A stretch of 5,844 nucleotides of DNA from MAG-121220-bin8 sp965655865 (GTDB lineage: Bacteria; Bacteroidota; Bacteroidia; Flavobacteriales; Flavobacteriaceae): contig CBFHJJ010000037.1 of NCBI GenBank assembly GCA_965655865.1, positions 1 through 5,844 on the forward strand, read 5' to 3'. The position numbers were made by a program, and so were the translations under genes. Below the pieces are notes generated by a model. That model ran no database searches. It saw only the letters and a list, made by a program, of their open reading frames with translations, and was not told the origin of the DNA. The stretch's first letter is position 1, and each line of letters starts with the position of its first letter. Shown one piece after another: positions 1 through 5,844 of the stretch.

Positions 1-980
1 ACAACACAAGGGTCGTGCCTTCCTTTACCTTTCATTTCTACTTCATTATTATTGGAATCTATTGTTTTTTGAGATTTCATAATAGTTGCAACAGGTTTAA
101 ATGCTACATTGAAGTAGATATCCATTCCGTTACTAATTCCGCCTTGAATTCCACCAGAATTATTAGTTTCTGTTTTCCCGTCAGAATTAAATGAATCATT
201 ATGTTGACTTCCTTTTAATTTAGAGCCACTAAAACCACTTCCGTATTCAAAACCTTTAACTGCATTTATTGATAACATGGCTTTACCAAGTTCAGCGTGA
301 AGTTTATCAAATACAGGTTCACCTAAACCAATTGGACAGTTTTCAATGACACAACTAACCTCTCCTCCAACTGTATCACCTTCCTTTCTAATTTGTTTTA
401 TAAAATTTTCCATATTAATGGCAGTTTTTGGATCTGCACATCTAACAGGATTATTTTCAATGGTAGAAAAATCTAATTTTGAATAGTGAGTACCAACCTT
501 AATGTCTCCAACAGAAGATACGTGAGCAGTTATTTTAATTCCTTTAAGAATTTGTTTAGCGATAGCTCCTGCCACTACTCTGCTTGCTGTTTCTCTAGCA
601 GAACTTCTGCCTCCTCCTCTATAATCTCTGTGACCATATTTCTTATCATAAACAAAATCTGCATGAGAAGGTCTGTATGTATCTTTTATGTGGGAATAAT
701 CTTTAGATTTCTGATCTTTATTATGAATTAAAAAACCAATTGGCGTTCCTGTTGTTTTTCCTTCAAATATTCCACTGTAAAACTGAACAGAATCTTCTTC
801 TTTTCTTTGAGTAACAATTGAAGATTGACCAGGTTTTCTTCTTTGCATTTCACTTTCAATAAAATCTAAATCAAGTTCTATTCCAGGGGGACATCCATCT
901 ATTACACCACCAAGTGCTGGTCCATGAGATTCTCCAAATGTTGTGAGTTTGAATATGTTACCAAATGTATTGCCAGCCAT
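1..980 (-). CDS. aroC: Chorismate synthase, 5' part (3' end beyond window edge)
   Basis: Chorismate synthase catalyses the last step of the shikimate pathway, converting 5-enolpyruvylshikimate-3-phosphate to chorismate in the cytoplasm with reduced FMN. I translated 326 complete codons from the ATG at 980. The N-terminus MAGNTFG and the motif FGESHG (residues 15-20) match the family's first signature. RRKPGQS (47-53), RPSHAD (103-108, with the conserved active-site His106), the RGGGRSSARETASR block (121-134) and GRHDPC (320-325) are all present. Family members are about 350-360 residues long, so only some 30 C-terminal residues and the stop are missing. The reading frame is intact to the edge. 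The gene lies 62 bp downstream of dld on the same strand and could be cotranscribed with it, although a possible promoter of its own lies in the gap. No AroC-type essential residue appears to be missing. Confidence 0.97.
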   Translation of the reverse strand, partial: MAGNTFGNIFKLTTFGESHGPALGGVIDGCPPGIELDLDFIESEMQRRKPGQSSIVTQRKEEDSVQFYSGIFEGKTTGTPIGFLIHNKDQKSKDYSHIKDTYRPSHADFVYDKKYGHRDYRGGGRSSARETASRVVAGAIAKQILKGIKITAHVSSVGDIKVGTHYSKLDFSTIENNPVRCADPKTAINMENFIKQIRKEGDTVGGEVSCVIENCPIGLGEPVFDKLHAELGKAMLSINAVKGFEYGSGFSGSKLKGSQHNDSFNSDGKTETNNSGGIQGGISNGMDIYFNVAFKPVATIMKSQKTIDSNNNEVEMKGKGRHDPCV

Positions 981-994
981 TATTAAATTTTAAA

Positions 995-1002
995 CAAAAA
1001 TA
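995..1002 (-). promoter_or_regulatory. Possible -7 promoter element for aroC
   Basis: Read on the minus strand this is TATTTTTG, a full match to the Bacteroidota -7 consensus TAnnTTTG, 14 nt before the aroC ATG. No clear -33 TTG lies 17-23 bp upstream, where there is only a run of T. The element may give aroC its own promoter in addition to read-through from dld. The match is by consensus only. Confidence 0.3.
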
Positions 1003-1042
1003 GGTTTAAAATATTTCATAAAAAAGATTAGCTAATAAAAGG

Positions 1043-2734
1043 TTATTTCCAATTTTTAAGTTTACTTGTTTGACCAATTCCAGGGTTGAAAAAATTAGTT
1101 GGATCTAATTTTTTATAAAATTCAGTAAGAACAGGCATTGCTTTGTATTCGTGACCTACATTATGTTCAGCAGGATATTGTGCTCCTCTTCTATCATATA
1201 TTTTTAATAATTCTTCTTTTAATTTTTTAGCGTCGACTCCTTTTTTCAGTATATAATTGTGATGAAATACATGACAAAATAAATGACCGTAATAAAATTT
1301 TAGTTCAAGTTTATCATTAATTTCTTTTGGAAGAATTTCGAGCCAGTTTTTTTCATTTCTTGGAAATGCAATATCCAAAGACATCATTTCTCCAATGTTA
1401 TTTTTATTTAAAGCTTGATACCTTCCAATTGCACTTGCTGAAACATATCTGTGAAGCATTGCTTTTTTTCCTTCATTTGAATTACATATAAAAAAATCAC
1501 CTTCTTTGTCTTTGAAAAAATCTTTAAAATAAGCCTCAGCTTCATCAATACCGTTGTCGGTCATTTCAATTATCCAATGATGTTCAAATTGATTTCTAAA
1601 AAGTTCCATTTTTTTTGGCAAATGATTGGGCCAAAAATTACTTAAAAACTGCATTAGTTTATCAGAAAATTTTTCAGGAAGAAATTTGACTTTTTCTGCT
1701 ATAATGTCCACAATTCTTTTGAATTCAAAAAGTGACGGTAAAAAGTTTGTTCCAAGTCTTTCAATTACTACAAATGTATCCTTACTGTATTTCTTTGCAG
1801 CATCGTAACAATCTCTGTGCATATAATCTCCTAATCTGGGAAGTTCATTAAAATTGGTAAGAATATCTTTTCTTATTTTCCAAAAATCATCTTGATTGTT
1901 AGAGCCTACATAAAATACTTTACTTTTCTTTGGAGCATTATAAGTATCTAGACGTAACGCAAATACAGCTATTTTTCCAGCACTTCCTGAAGCAGAATGT
2001 AATAATCTTTTATCTGCATTAAAACGAGCTGGAGTGCTTTGGTCAACTCCTCTAACTATTTCAGAGTATTTATCATCGGAAGCTAATTTGTTAGACTTTA
2101 ATATATCTGAACTATTGTAATTTTTATTTTCTAAATTAAATAAGATCTCTTCAGGATTAGAACCTAGATTTATATCTAACTCGTTAATTAATTCTAGCTT
2201 ACTATCCTTATTAACTTTTGCATACAATGCTAGTTCAGTGAAAGCTGGGCCTCTATGAACTAAAGATCCACCTGAATTATTGCAAACTCCCCCTACAATA
2301 GAAGCTCCAATTGATGTAGAACCAATAACAGAATGGGGTTCTTTATTTAAAGGCTTAAGTTTATTTTCTAAATCATATAAACTACTTCCAGGAAGAGCAA
2401 TAATTTGTTTACCATTTTCAATAACATGAATAGAATTTATTCTTAATGTATTTATAATTACAATTGAGCGATCGTAATCTTTTCCAAATGGTGTTGAACC
2501 TCCAGTTAATCCAGTATTTGCTGCTTGCATTATTACAATAACGTTAGATTCTATACATTTTTGTAAAATTTTCCAAATTTCTAATAATGTGCCTGGCTTA
2601 ACAACAGCTAATGTTTCTCCCTTTCCATAACGCCAGCCATTACTAAATGGTTCTTTGCCCCATTTACTAGTAATGACATATTTATCTCCGGTAATTAACT
2701 TAAGTTCATTAACAATTTCACTTTTTCTTTTCAT
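1043..2734 (-). CDS. dld: D-lactate dehydrogenase (quinone), FAD-binding, E. coli Dld type
   Basis: This respiratory flavoenzyme oxidises D-lactate to pyruvate and passes electrons to the quinone pool as a peripheral protein of the inner membrane (EC 1.1.5.12 family). The 563 residues compare with about 571 in E. coli Dld, and similarity as I recall that protein runs end to end. The N-terminal FAD_binding_4 (PCMH) domain covers roughly residues 35-265, with MQAANTGLTGGSTP (69-82), EPHSVIGST (132-140), GGVCNNSGGSLVHRGPA (148-164) and TPARFNAD (234-241). The C-terminal membrane-binding Dld domain follows, with YMHRDCYD (304-311), GTNFLP (328-333), EGDFFIC (411-417), YYGHLFCHVFH (481-491), RGAQYPAEHNVGHEYKA (516-532) and DPTNFFNPGIG (544-554). 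The ATG at 2734 gives an N-terminus that lines up with the family. aroC lies 62 bp downstream. The promoter must lie in the 58-bp divergent gap, where the best minus-strand -7 candidate, TAACTTTA at 2774-2767, is imperfect. No terminator is evident after the stop. Confidence 0.95.
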   Translation of the reverse strand: MKRKSEIVNELKLITGDKYVITSKWGKEPFSNGWRYGKGETLAVVKPGTLLEIWKILQKCIESNVIVIMQAANTGLTGGSTPFGKDYDRSIVIINTLRINSIHVIENGKQIIALPGSSLYDLENKLKPLNKEPHSVIGSTSIGASIVGGVCNNSGGSLVHRGPAFTELALYAKVNKDSKLELINELDINLGSNPEEILFNLENKNYNSSDILKSNKLASDDKYSEIVRGVDQSTPARFNADKRLLHSASGSAGKIAVFALRLDTYNAPKKSKVFYVGSNNQDDFWKIRKDILTNFNELPRLGDYMHRDCYDAAKKYSKDTFVVIERLGTNFLPSLFEFKRIVDIIAEKVKFLPEKFSDKLMQFLSNFWPNHLPKKMELFRNQFEHHWIIEMTDNGIDEAEAYFKDFFKDKEGDFFICNSNEGKKAMLHRYVSASAIGRYQALNKNNIGEMMSLDIAFPRNEKNWLEILPKEINDKLELKFYYGHLFCHVFHHNYILKKGVDAKKLKEELLKIYDRRGAQYPAEHNVGHEYKAMPVLTEFYKKLDPTNFFNPGIGQTSKLKNWK

Positions 2735-2765
2735 TGATCTTCATAAGATATAAATATTATATTTG
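2734..2765 (+). promoter_or_regulatory. Probable Bacteroidota-type promoter for the thioredoxin lipoprotein gene
   Basis: TATATTTG at 2758-2765 is a full match to the -7 consensus TAnnTTTG. A TTG at 2734-2736 sits 21 bp upstream, within the usual 17-23 bp spacing for the -33 element. Initiation would fall near 2770, leaving a leader of roughly 20 nt before the ATG at 2793. The -33 element touches the divergent dld start codon. This is the best-supported promoter in the window, but it rests on consensus match only. Confidence 0.5.
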
Positions 2766-2792
2766 CTAAAGTTAAATTTTATTTAAACTCAA

Positions 2793-3905
2793 ATGAAAAA
2801 ATATATTTATTTGTTATTCGCTTTAGTTATTTCATACGGCTGTTCAAACAATACCTTTACTATAAATGCTGAAACAAATCACGATGAAGATTTAGATGTT
2901 TTTTTGGTGAAACTTGGAGAAAGTAATTTACCTGTTGTAGTAGATTCAACCAAAGTTTTTGATGGAAAATTTTCATTTACAGATTCAATTTCTGTTCCTG
3001 AAATGCATTACGTAGTTTTTGATAAACAAAGAGAAAATCTTCCTGTTGTAATCGAACCAGGAACTATTAATGTTAAAGTTTACAAAGATAGTTTAAGATC
3101 CTCCAGAGTTTTAGGAACTAAATCTAATGATGACTTTAGTACTTATAAATTGAAAACTAAAGATTTTTATATTGAACTAAATAAAGTTCAATCTGAAATG
3201 AGAAATGCCAGTTTTGCCAGAGACACCCTTCTTCTTAGTGATTTAAATAGTCAATTTGAATCTTTGAAAGATAAACTAAGAAAATATGAGGAAAGTTTTA
3301 TTGTAGAAAATAATGATTCTTATTTATCCTCTTTAATTCTTCAGAGAATGCTAATGAATAAAGAGATTGACATTGATATAATTGAATCATATTTTTCACG
3401 ATTTACTGATATAATAAAAAGCACAAAATCTTCTATTGAAATTAAAAATAAAATAGAACAGATAAAAAAAGATATAGAAACTCCATCTGTTGGTAGTTTA
3501 GCTCCTGATTTCACTGGACCAGGCTTATTTGCTGAGCCTGTGTCTCTAAGTGATGTTAAGTCTAAAGTAATATTATTAGATTTTTGGGCTTCTTGGTGCG
3601 CTCCTTGTAGAGTTGAAAACCCTAGTTTGGTTAATTTAAAATCTAAATATTCAGATGACGAGTTTCAAATTGTTGGAGTTTCACTTGACAGAGATATGGA
3701 ATCATGGGTTAATGCAATAGAAAATGATAATATTAAGGATTGGATTCATATTTCAAATTTAAAATTCTGGGGAGAGCCAATAGCTAAACTCTATAAGGTT
3801 ACTCAAATGCCCACAACATTTGTCTTAGATGAATCTAAAAATATAATTGGAATTGATGTTAAGGGAAATGATTTAGCTGCAATGATTGAAAAGCAATTAA
3901 AATAA
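2793..3905 (+). CDS. Probable lipoprotein with C-terminal TlpA/ResA-type thioredoxin domain
   Basis: This is an envelope-anchored thiol-disulfide oxidoreductase of the kind common in Bacteroidota. A hydrophobic N-terminus (residues 4-16) ends in SYGC, so Cys17 is the likely lipidated residue. The lipobox is loose (Ser at -3, Tyr at -2), and no acidic surface-export signal follows the Cys, so a periplasm-facing anchor is my inference. Residues about 21-110 are beta-rich and resemble the DUF4369 domain that often precedes TlpA domains. Residues about 115-230 are charged and probably helical. The thioredoxin fold spans about 232-370: GSLAPDF (234-240), FWASWCAPC with the redox pair Cys269/Cys272, and the cis-proline segment QMPTTF with Pro340. 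The substrate is unknown; reducing roles in cytochrome maturation or general disulfide exchange are possible. The gene stands alone on its strand, and its last 9 bp overlap the convergent rhomboid gene. Confidence 0.88.
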   Translation: MKKYIYLLFALVISYGCSNNTFTINAETNHDEDLDVFLVKLGESNLPVVVDSTKVFDGKFSFTDSISVPEMHYVVFDKQRENLPVVIEPGTINVKVYKDSLRSSRVLGTKSNDDFSTYKLKTKDFYIELNKVQSEMRNASFARDTLLLSDLNSQFESLKDKLRKYEESFIVENNDSYLSSLILQRMLMNKEIDIDIIESYFSRFTDIIKSTKSSIEIKNKIEQIKKDIETPSVGSLAPDFTGPGLFAEPVSLSDVKSKVILLDFWASWCAPCRVENPSLVNLKSKYSDDEFQIVGVSLDRDMESWVNAIENDNIKDWIHISNLKFWGEPIAKLYKVTQMPTTFVLDESKNIIGIDVKGNDLAAMIEKQLK

Positions 3906-4529
3906 GCTCCTTTTTTTATCATAATAAAGTATCATAAATGGAGTTAGTAATAAAAGTACTAACCAAGTTTGATTTACTAAAATAGATGGCTGAATAAGTA
4001 TTGTTATAATCATTCCGGCTATAGCTCCACCTAGGTGTGCAGAATGTCCAATGTTTCCAGTATTTTTTTTCATTCCGTATATTGAATATAAAATATAGCA
4101 TAAACCAAAAACATAGGATGGTAATGGTATTGGAAAGAATATTAAGGCTAGTTTCATTTCTGGAAATAATAATATAGATGAGTAAACAATTCCAGTAACA
4201 GCCCCACTTGCTCCTACAGCAGAATATAAAACTTGATTTTTATGTTGTTTTAATGTAAATAAATTACCAAAATAAAGACTCAATAAGTAAATAATTAAAT
4301 AATAGAGCCCTCCTAGTTTCATAAGTATAGCCCCAGAAAAAACCCACAAAGTAAATAAGTTAAAAAATAAGTGACTGTAATCAGCATGTAAAAATGCAGA
4401 TGACCACATTCTGTATTTGTCACCTTTGTTAATTGACTGAATTTGGAATTTATATTTATTAAAAAAAGTTAAATCTTTGAATCCTTTTATTGAAAATAGA
4501 CAAGTAATAATAATTATTATAAAAAGCAT
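3897..4529 (-). CDS. Rhomboid family intramembrane serine protease
   Basis: This polytopic inner-membrane protein should cleave transmembrane substrates within the bilayer. Its substrates cannot be told from sequence. The 210 residues hold six or seven hydrophobic segments, at about 2-13, 53-70, 75-92, 105-122, 128-150, 164-180 and 188-203. The catalytic dyad is visible: Ser108 in GASGA (106-110) and His165 in HSAHLGG (162-168). FLHADYSHLFFN (46-57) supplies the conserved His53 and Asn57 of the HxxxN oxyanion-hole motif. The usual loop-1 WR motif is replaced by Tyr39-Arg40. The ATG at 4529 is chosen because the first transmembrane segment follows it at once and the next Met (41) would remove that segment. 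The gene lies directly after the terminator of the upstream gene, with only 15 nt between the T tract and the ATG. Its 3' end overlaps the convergent thioredoxin gene by 9 bp. Confidence 0.93.
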   Translation of the reverse strand: MLFIIIIITCLFSIKGFKDLTFFNKYKFQIQSINKGDKYRMWSSAFLHADYSHLFFNLFTLWVFSGAILMKLGGLYYLIIYLLSLYFGNLFTLKQHKNQVLYSAVGASGAVTGIVYSSILLFPEMKLALIFFPIPLPSYVFGLCYILYSIYGMKKNTGNIGHSAHLGGAIAGMIITILIQPSILVNQTWLVLLLLTPFMILYYDKKRSLF

Positions 4530-4533
4530 CTTC

Positions 4534-4541
4534 CAAAAGTA
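4534..4541 (-). promoter_or_regulatory. Possible -7 promoter element for the rhomboid gene
   Basis: On the minus strand this reads TACTTTTG, a full TAnnTTTG match ending 4 nt before the ATG at 4529. No convincing -33 TTG is present, because the expected place falls in the terminator hairpin and T tract. If real, transcription would start at or very near the ATG, giving a leaderless or nearly leaderless message. A GGAAG directly abuts the ATG, too close to act as a normal Shine-Dalgarno sequence. Confidence 0.3.
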
Positions 4542-4544
4542 TGT

Positions 4545-4574
4545 AAAAAAAAAACCCAGATTTTATTCTGGGTT
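4545..4574 (-). terminator. Strong rho-independent terminator of the exported-protein gene
   Basis: AACCCAGA (4553-4560) and TCTGGGTT (4567-4574) form a perfect 8-bp stem with a 6-nt loop. Read on the minus strand the stem leads straight into a run of T (ten counting the two bases in the stem, 4554-4545). It starts about 23 bp after the stop codon of the gene ending at 4598. On the plus strand a shorter T run (4577-4582) also follows the stem, but no plus-strand gene needs it. Confidence 0.88.
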
Positions 4575-4597
4575 AATTTTTTATAATAATTTAATTA

Positions 4598-5308
4598 TTA
4601 CCATTTTTTCACAAGAACTCTTGTGAATTTTCTTACAGTTTTGAAAGTATTCCAATCAACATCCTTATTCATTTTAAGTCTGTCTTTCATGTAATTAGGA
4701 TTACTGATTCTAAAATCCCTATCTGATTCTAACAAATCACCATATGACTTATATCCAGCCACAAAGTAATGAGTTCCCTCTGGATGAACACCACTTCTAA
4801 TGTTTCCGTGAATTGTTCCTCTATCTTTTCTTGGATATTTTTCGTTTAAGCTTTTCATAGTACTTCTCATAATATCACGACTTGACCAAGATTTTGAATT
4901 AATAATTGAAACCACTTGAAATGGAAATACGGTTTCTGAATTAAAATTTAATACAGTAGTTCCATTTCCAGAACTTCCACCCTCTTTAAAATAATTATTC
5001 ATTTTACTAAAAAATAGTTGCGTTTCTAAATTTGGGGCAGCAGACCACATTGAGTTAAAAGCATTAGCATTTCCAGTAAAAATAACTTGATGTGTTACAT
5101 CAAATTCAGAGTCAGAAAACATCACACTGTATAAATATGCTGTGACACCCTCAGTTTTATTAGTAGAGAATTGCTTGTCCAGTAAAGCAACAACTGCTTC
5201 TTCATCAGAACCATCTATTGAGAATGAATAAGCTTGCCAGTGTGTTCTTTCTTGAGAATAAACACTTAACACAAAGAAGAGTAATAATAATGTTGTAAAT
5301 TTTTTCAT
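4598..5308 (-). CDS. Exported protein of unknown function, probable tandem duplication
   Basis: I do not recognise a characterised family. The 236-residue product has a clear Sec signal peptide: two Lys at the N-terminus, a hydrophobic core at about 4-16, and likely cleavage after VYS (Ser18/Gln19). There is no lipobox Cys and no later membrane segment, so it should be periplasmic or secreted. The mature part seems to hold two similar halves, about 22-90 and 128-196. WQAYSFS (24-30) matches FQVVSII (130-136), and VTHQVIFTG (71-79) matches GTHYFVAGY (178-186), with almost the same spacing between the blocks in each half. A Gly/Ser-rich linker (110-117) lies between them. The pattern would fit two alpha+beta (ferredoxin-like, dimeric-barrel) subdomains, which is inference. 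No Cys occurs anywhere in the protein. The gene is monocistronic by its terminator and is divergent from the acyltransferase gene. Confidence 0.85.
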   Translation of the reverse strand: MKKFTTLLLLFFVLSVYSQERTHWQAYSFSIDGSDEEAVVALLDKQFSTNKTEGVTAYLYSVMFSDSEFDVTHQVIFTGNANAFNSMWSAAPNLETQLFFSKMNNYFKEGGSSGNGTTVLNFNSETVFPFQVVSIINSKSWSSRDIMRSTMKSLNEKYPRKDRGTIHGNIRSGVHPEGTHYFVAGYKSYGDLLESDRDFRISNPNYMKDRLKMNKDVDWNTFKTVRKFTRVLVKKW

Positions 5309-5387
5309 ATTTAATTTTTTATTTAAATATATAAAAACATTCTTATATGAATTTAATTAAAATCAATTATTTATGATAATAATATAA

Positions 5388-5395
5388 TAGATTTG
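5388..5395 (+). promoter_or_regulatory. Possible -7 promoter element for the acyltransferase gene
   Basis: TAGATTTG is a full match to TAnnTTTG and ends 5 nt before the ATG at 5401. No TTG is found 17-23 bp upstream, so the -33 part is weak. Initiation would fall at or next to the ATG. The rest of the 92-bp divergent gap (5309-5400) is almost pure A/T. It holds only a one-mismatch -7 candidate (TATATTTA) for the minus-strand gene. Confidence 0.3.
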
Positions 5396-5400
5396 CATTA

Positions 5401-5844
5401 ATGAATTTAATAACAAGATTTTTTATTTACCCTATACTTTTATTTATATCAATTCTGCCCTTTAAAGTATTGTATTTTATTTCAGATATAATTTTTTATC
5501 TGTCTTATTACATTATAGGTTTTAGAAGAAAAATTGTAAGAAAAAATCTTGAACTATCAAATGTTGCAAAATCAAAGAAAGATTTAATTAGAATTGAAAA
5601 AGAATTTTACAGACATTTTACCGATGTGTTTTTTGAAATGTTAAAATTTTATTCAATATCTCCAAAAGAGATGAAAAAAAGATTTTACATCGAGAATCCT
5701 AAGATTTTTTATGATTTCGAAAAAAAGAATAAAAGTGTGATGTTTATGACATCTCATTACGGTGGTTTTGAATGGTTTTTGTCTATTAATTATCATGTTC
5801 CTCAGCTTCCTTTTGCAGTTTACACTCCCCTATCAAATAAAAGT
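5401..5844 (+). CDS. LpxL/HtrB-family lipid A (lysophospholipid) acyltransferase, 5' part
   Basis: An open frame of 148 codons runs from the ATG at 5401 to the window edge; an in-frame TAA at 5380-5382 and the lack of another ATG between fix the start. Proteins of this family (Pfam LpxL/HtrB-type) transfer a fatty acyl chain to the lipid A precursor, or a related lyso-lipid, at the inner face of the inner membrane. An N-terminal hydrophobic segment (about 6-40) is followed by FRRKIVRKNL (41-50), the usual basic stretch, and then EKEFYRHFTDVFFEMLK (66-82). The catalytic H(x)4E motif is His119-Tyr-Gly-Gly-Phe-Glu124 in MTSHYGGFEW. YTPLSNK (141-147) matches the conserved segment that follows in the family. 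Full-length members are about 290-300 residues, so roughly half is present. The exact acyl acceptor in Bacteroidota is not readable from sequence. Confidence 0.92.
   Translation, partial: MNLITRFFIYPILLFISILPFKVLYFISDIIFYLSYYIIGFRRKIVRKNLELSNVAKSKKDLIRIEKEFYRHFTDVFFEMLKFYSISPKEMKKRFYIENPKIFYDFEKKNKSVMFMTSHYGGFEWFLSINYHVPQLPFAVYTPLSNKS

Noticed and set aside
486..731. Plus-strand open frame of 81 codons
   Set aside because: It lies wholly inside the minus-strand aroC, whose conserved motifs cover this stretch. The translation is low-complexity Ser/Phe-rich and looks like nothing known.
1027..1036. Perfect 10-bp palindrome ATTAGCTAAT followed on the minus strand by a T run, as a possible dld terminator
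   Set aside because: A palindrome without a loop cannot form a stable hairpin and it is almost all A/T, so termination is unlikely. It could be an operator half-site, but nothing supports that.
1626..1808. Plus-strand open frame of 60 codons
   Set aside because: It is antisense within dld, in a region where the Dld protein aligns well with its family.
3882..3917. Short stem near the thioredoxin stop (ATTG/CAAT around aaaag) with a T7 run at 3911-3917, as a terminator
   Set aside because: The stem is about 6 bp with one wobble pair and is separated from the T run by more than 10 nt.
3919..4101. Second minus-strand open frame of 60 codons
   Set aside because: It is an alternate frame of the rhomboid gene across its catalytic His motif.
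2793..5844. A single envelope-stress or secretion system made of the thioredoxin lipoprotein, rhomboid, exported protein and acyltransferase
   Set aside because: The genes are on alternating strands, have separate promoters or a terminator between them, and share no recognisable pathway. Adjacency alone does not support one system.

Overview
The window looks like chromosomal DNA of a low-GC member of the Bacteroidota, most likely a marine-type flavobacterium. It is strongly AT-rich. Gaps between genes are short, and no start codon has a well-placed Shine-Dalgarno sequence. Four of the intergenic regions carry a match to the Bacteroidota -7 promoter motif TAnnTTTG in the right orientation. Several proteins also have a Bacteroidota character: a DUF4369-like/TlpA thioredoxin lipoprotein, a rhomboid and an LpxL-like acyltransferase typical of that phylum.

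The left third is on the minus strand. It holds the 5' part of aroC (chorismate synthase, cut by the window edge) and, 62 bp upstream of it, a complete dld (FAD-dependent, quinone-linked D-lactate dehydrogenase of the E. coli type). A 58-bp divergent intergenic region follows. The plus-strand gene after it encodes a probable lipoprotein with a C-terminal TlpA/ResA-type thioredoxin domain.

The thioredoxin gene converges on a minus-strand rhomboid protease gene, and their 3' ends overlap by 9 bp. Upstream of the rhomboid gene is a strong intrinsic terminator belonging to a minus-strand gene for an exported protein of unknown function, which appears to be an internal tandem duplication. After a 92-bp divergent gap, the right edge holds the 5' part of an LpxL/HtrB-family acyltransferase gene on the plus strand.

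Most of the products are housekeeping or envelope proteins: shikimate pathway, respiratory D-lactate oxidation, periplasmic thiol redox, intramembrane proteolysis and lipid A acylation. I see no mobile element, phage gene, CRISPR array, RNA gene, toxin-antitoxin pair or defence cluster. Apart from the uncharacterised exported protein and the compact promoter/terminator arrangement around the rhomboid gene, this is ordinary core-genome sequence.
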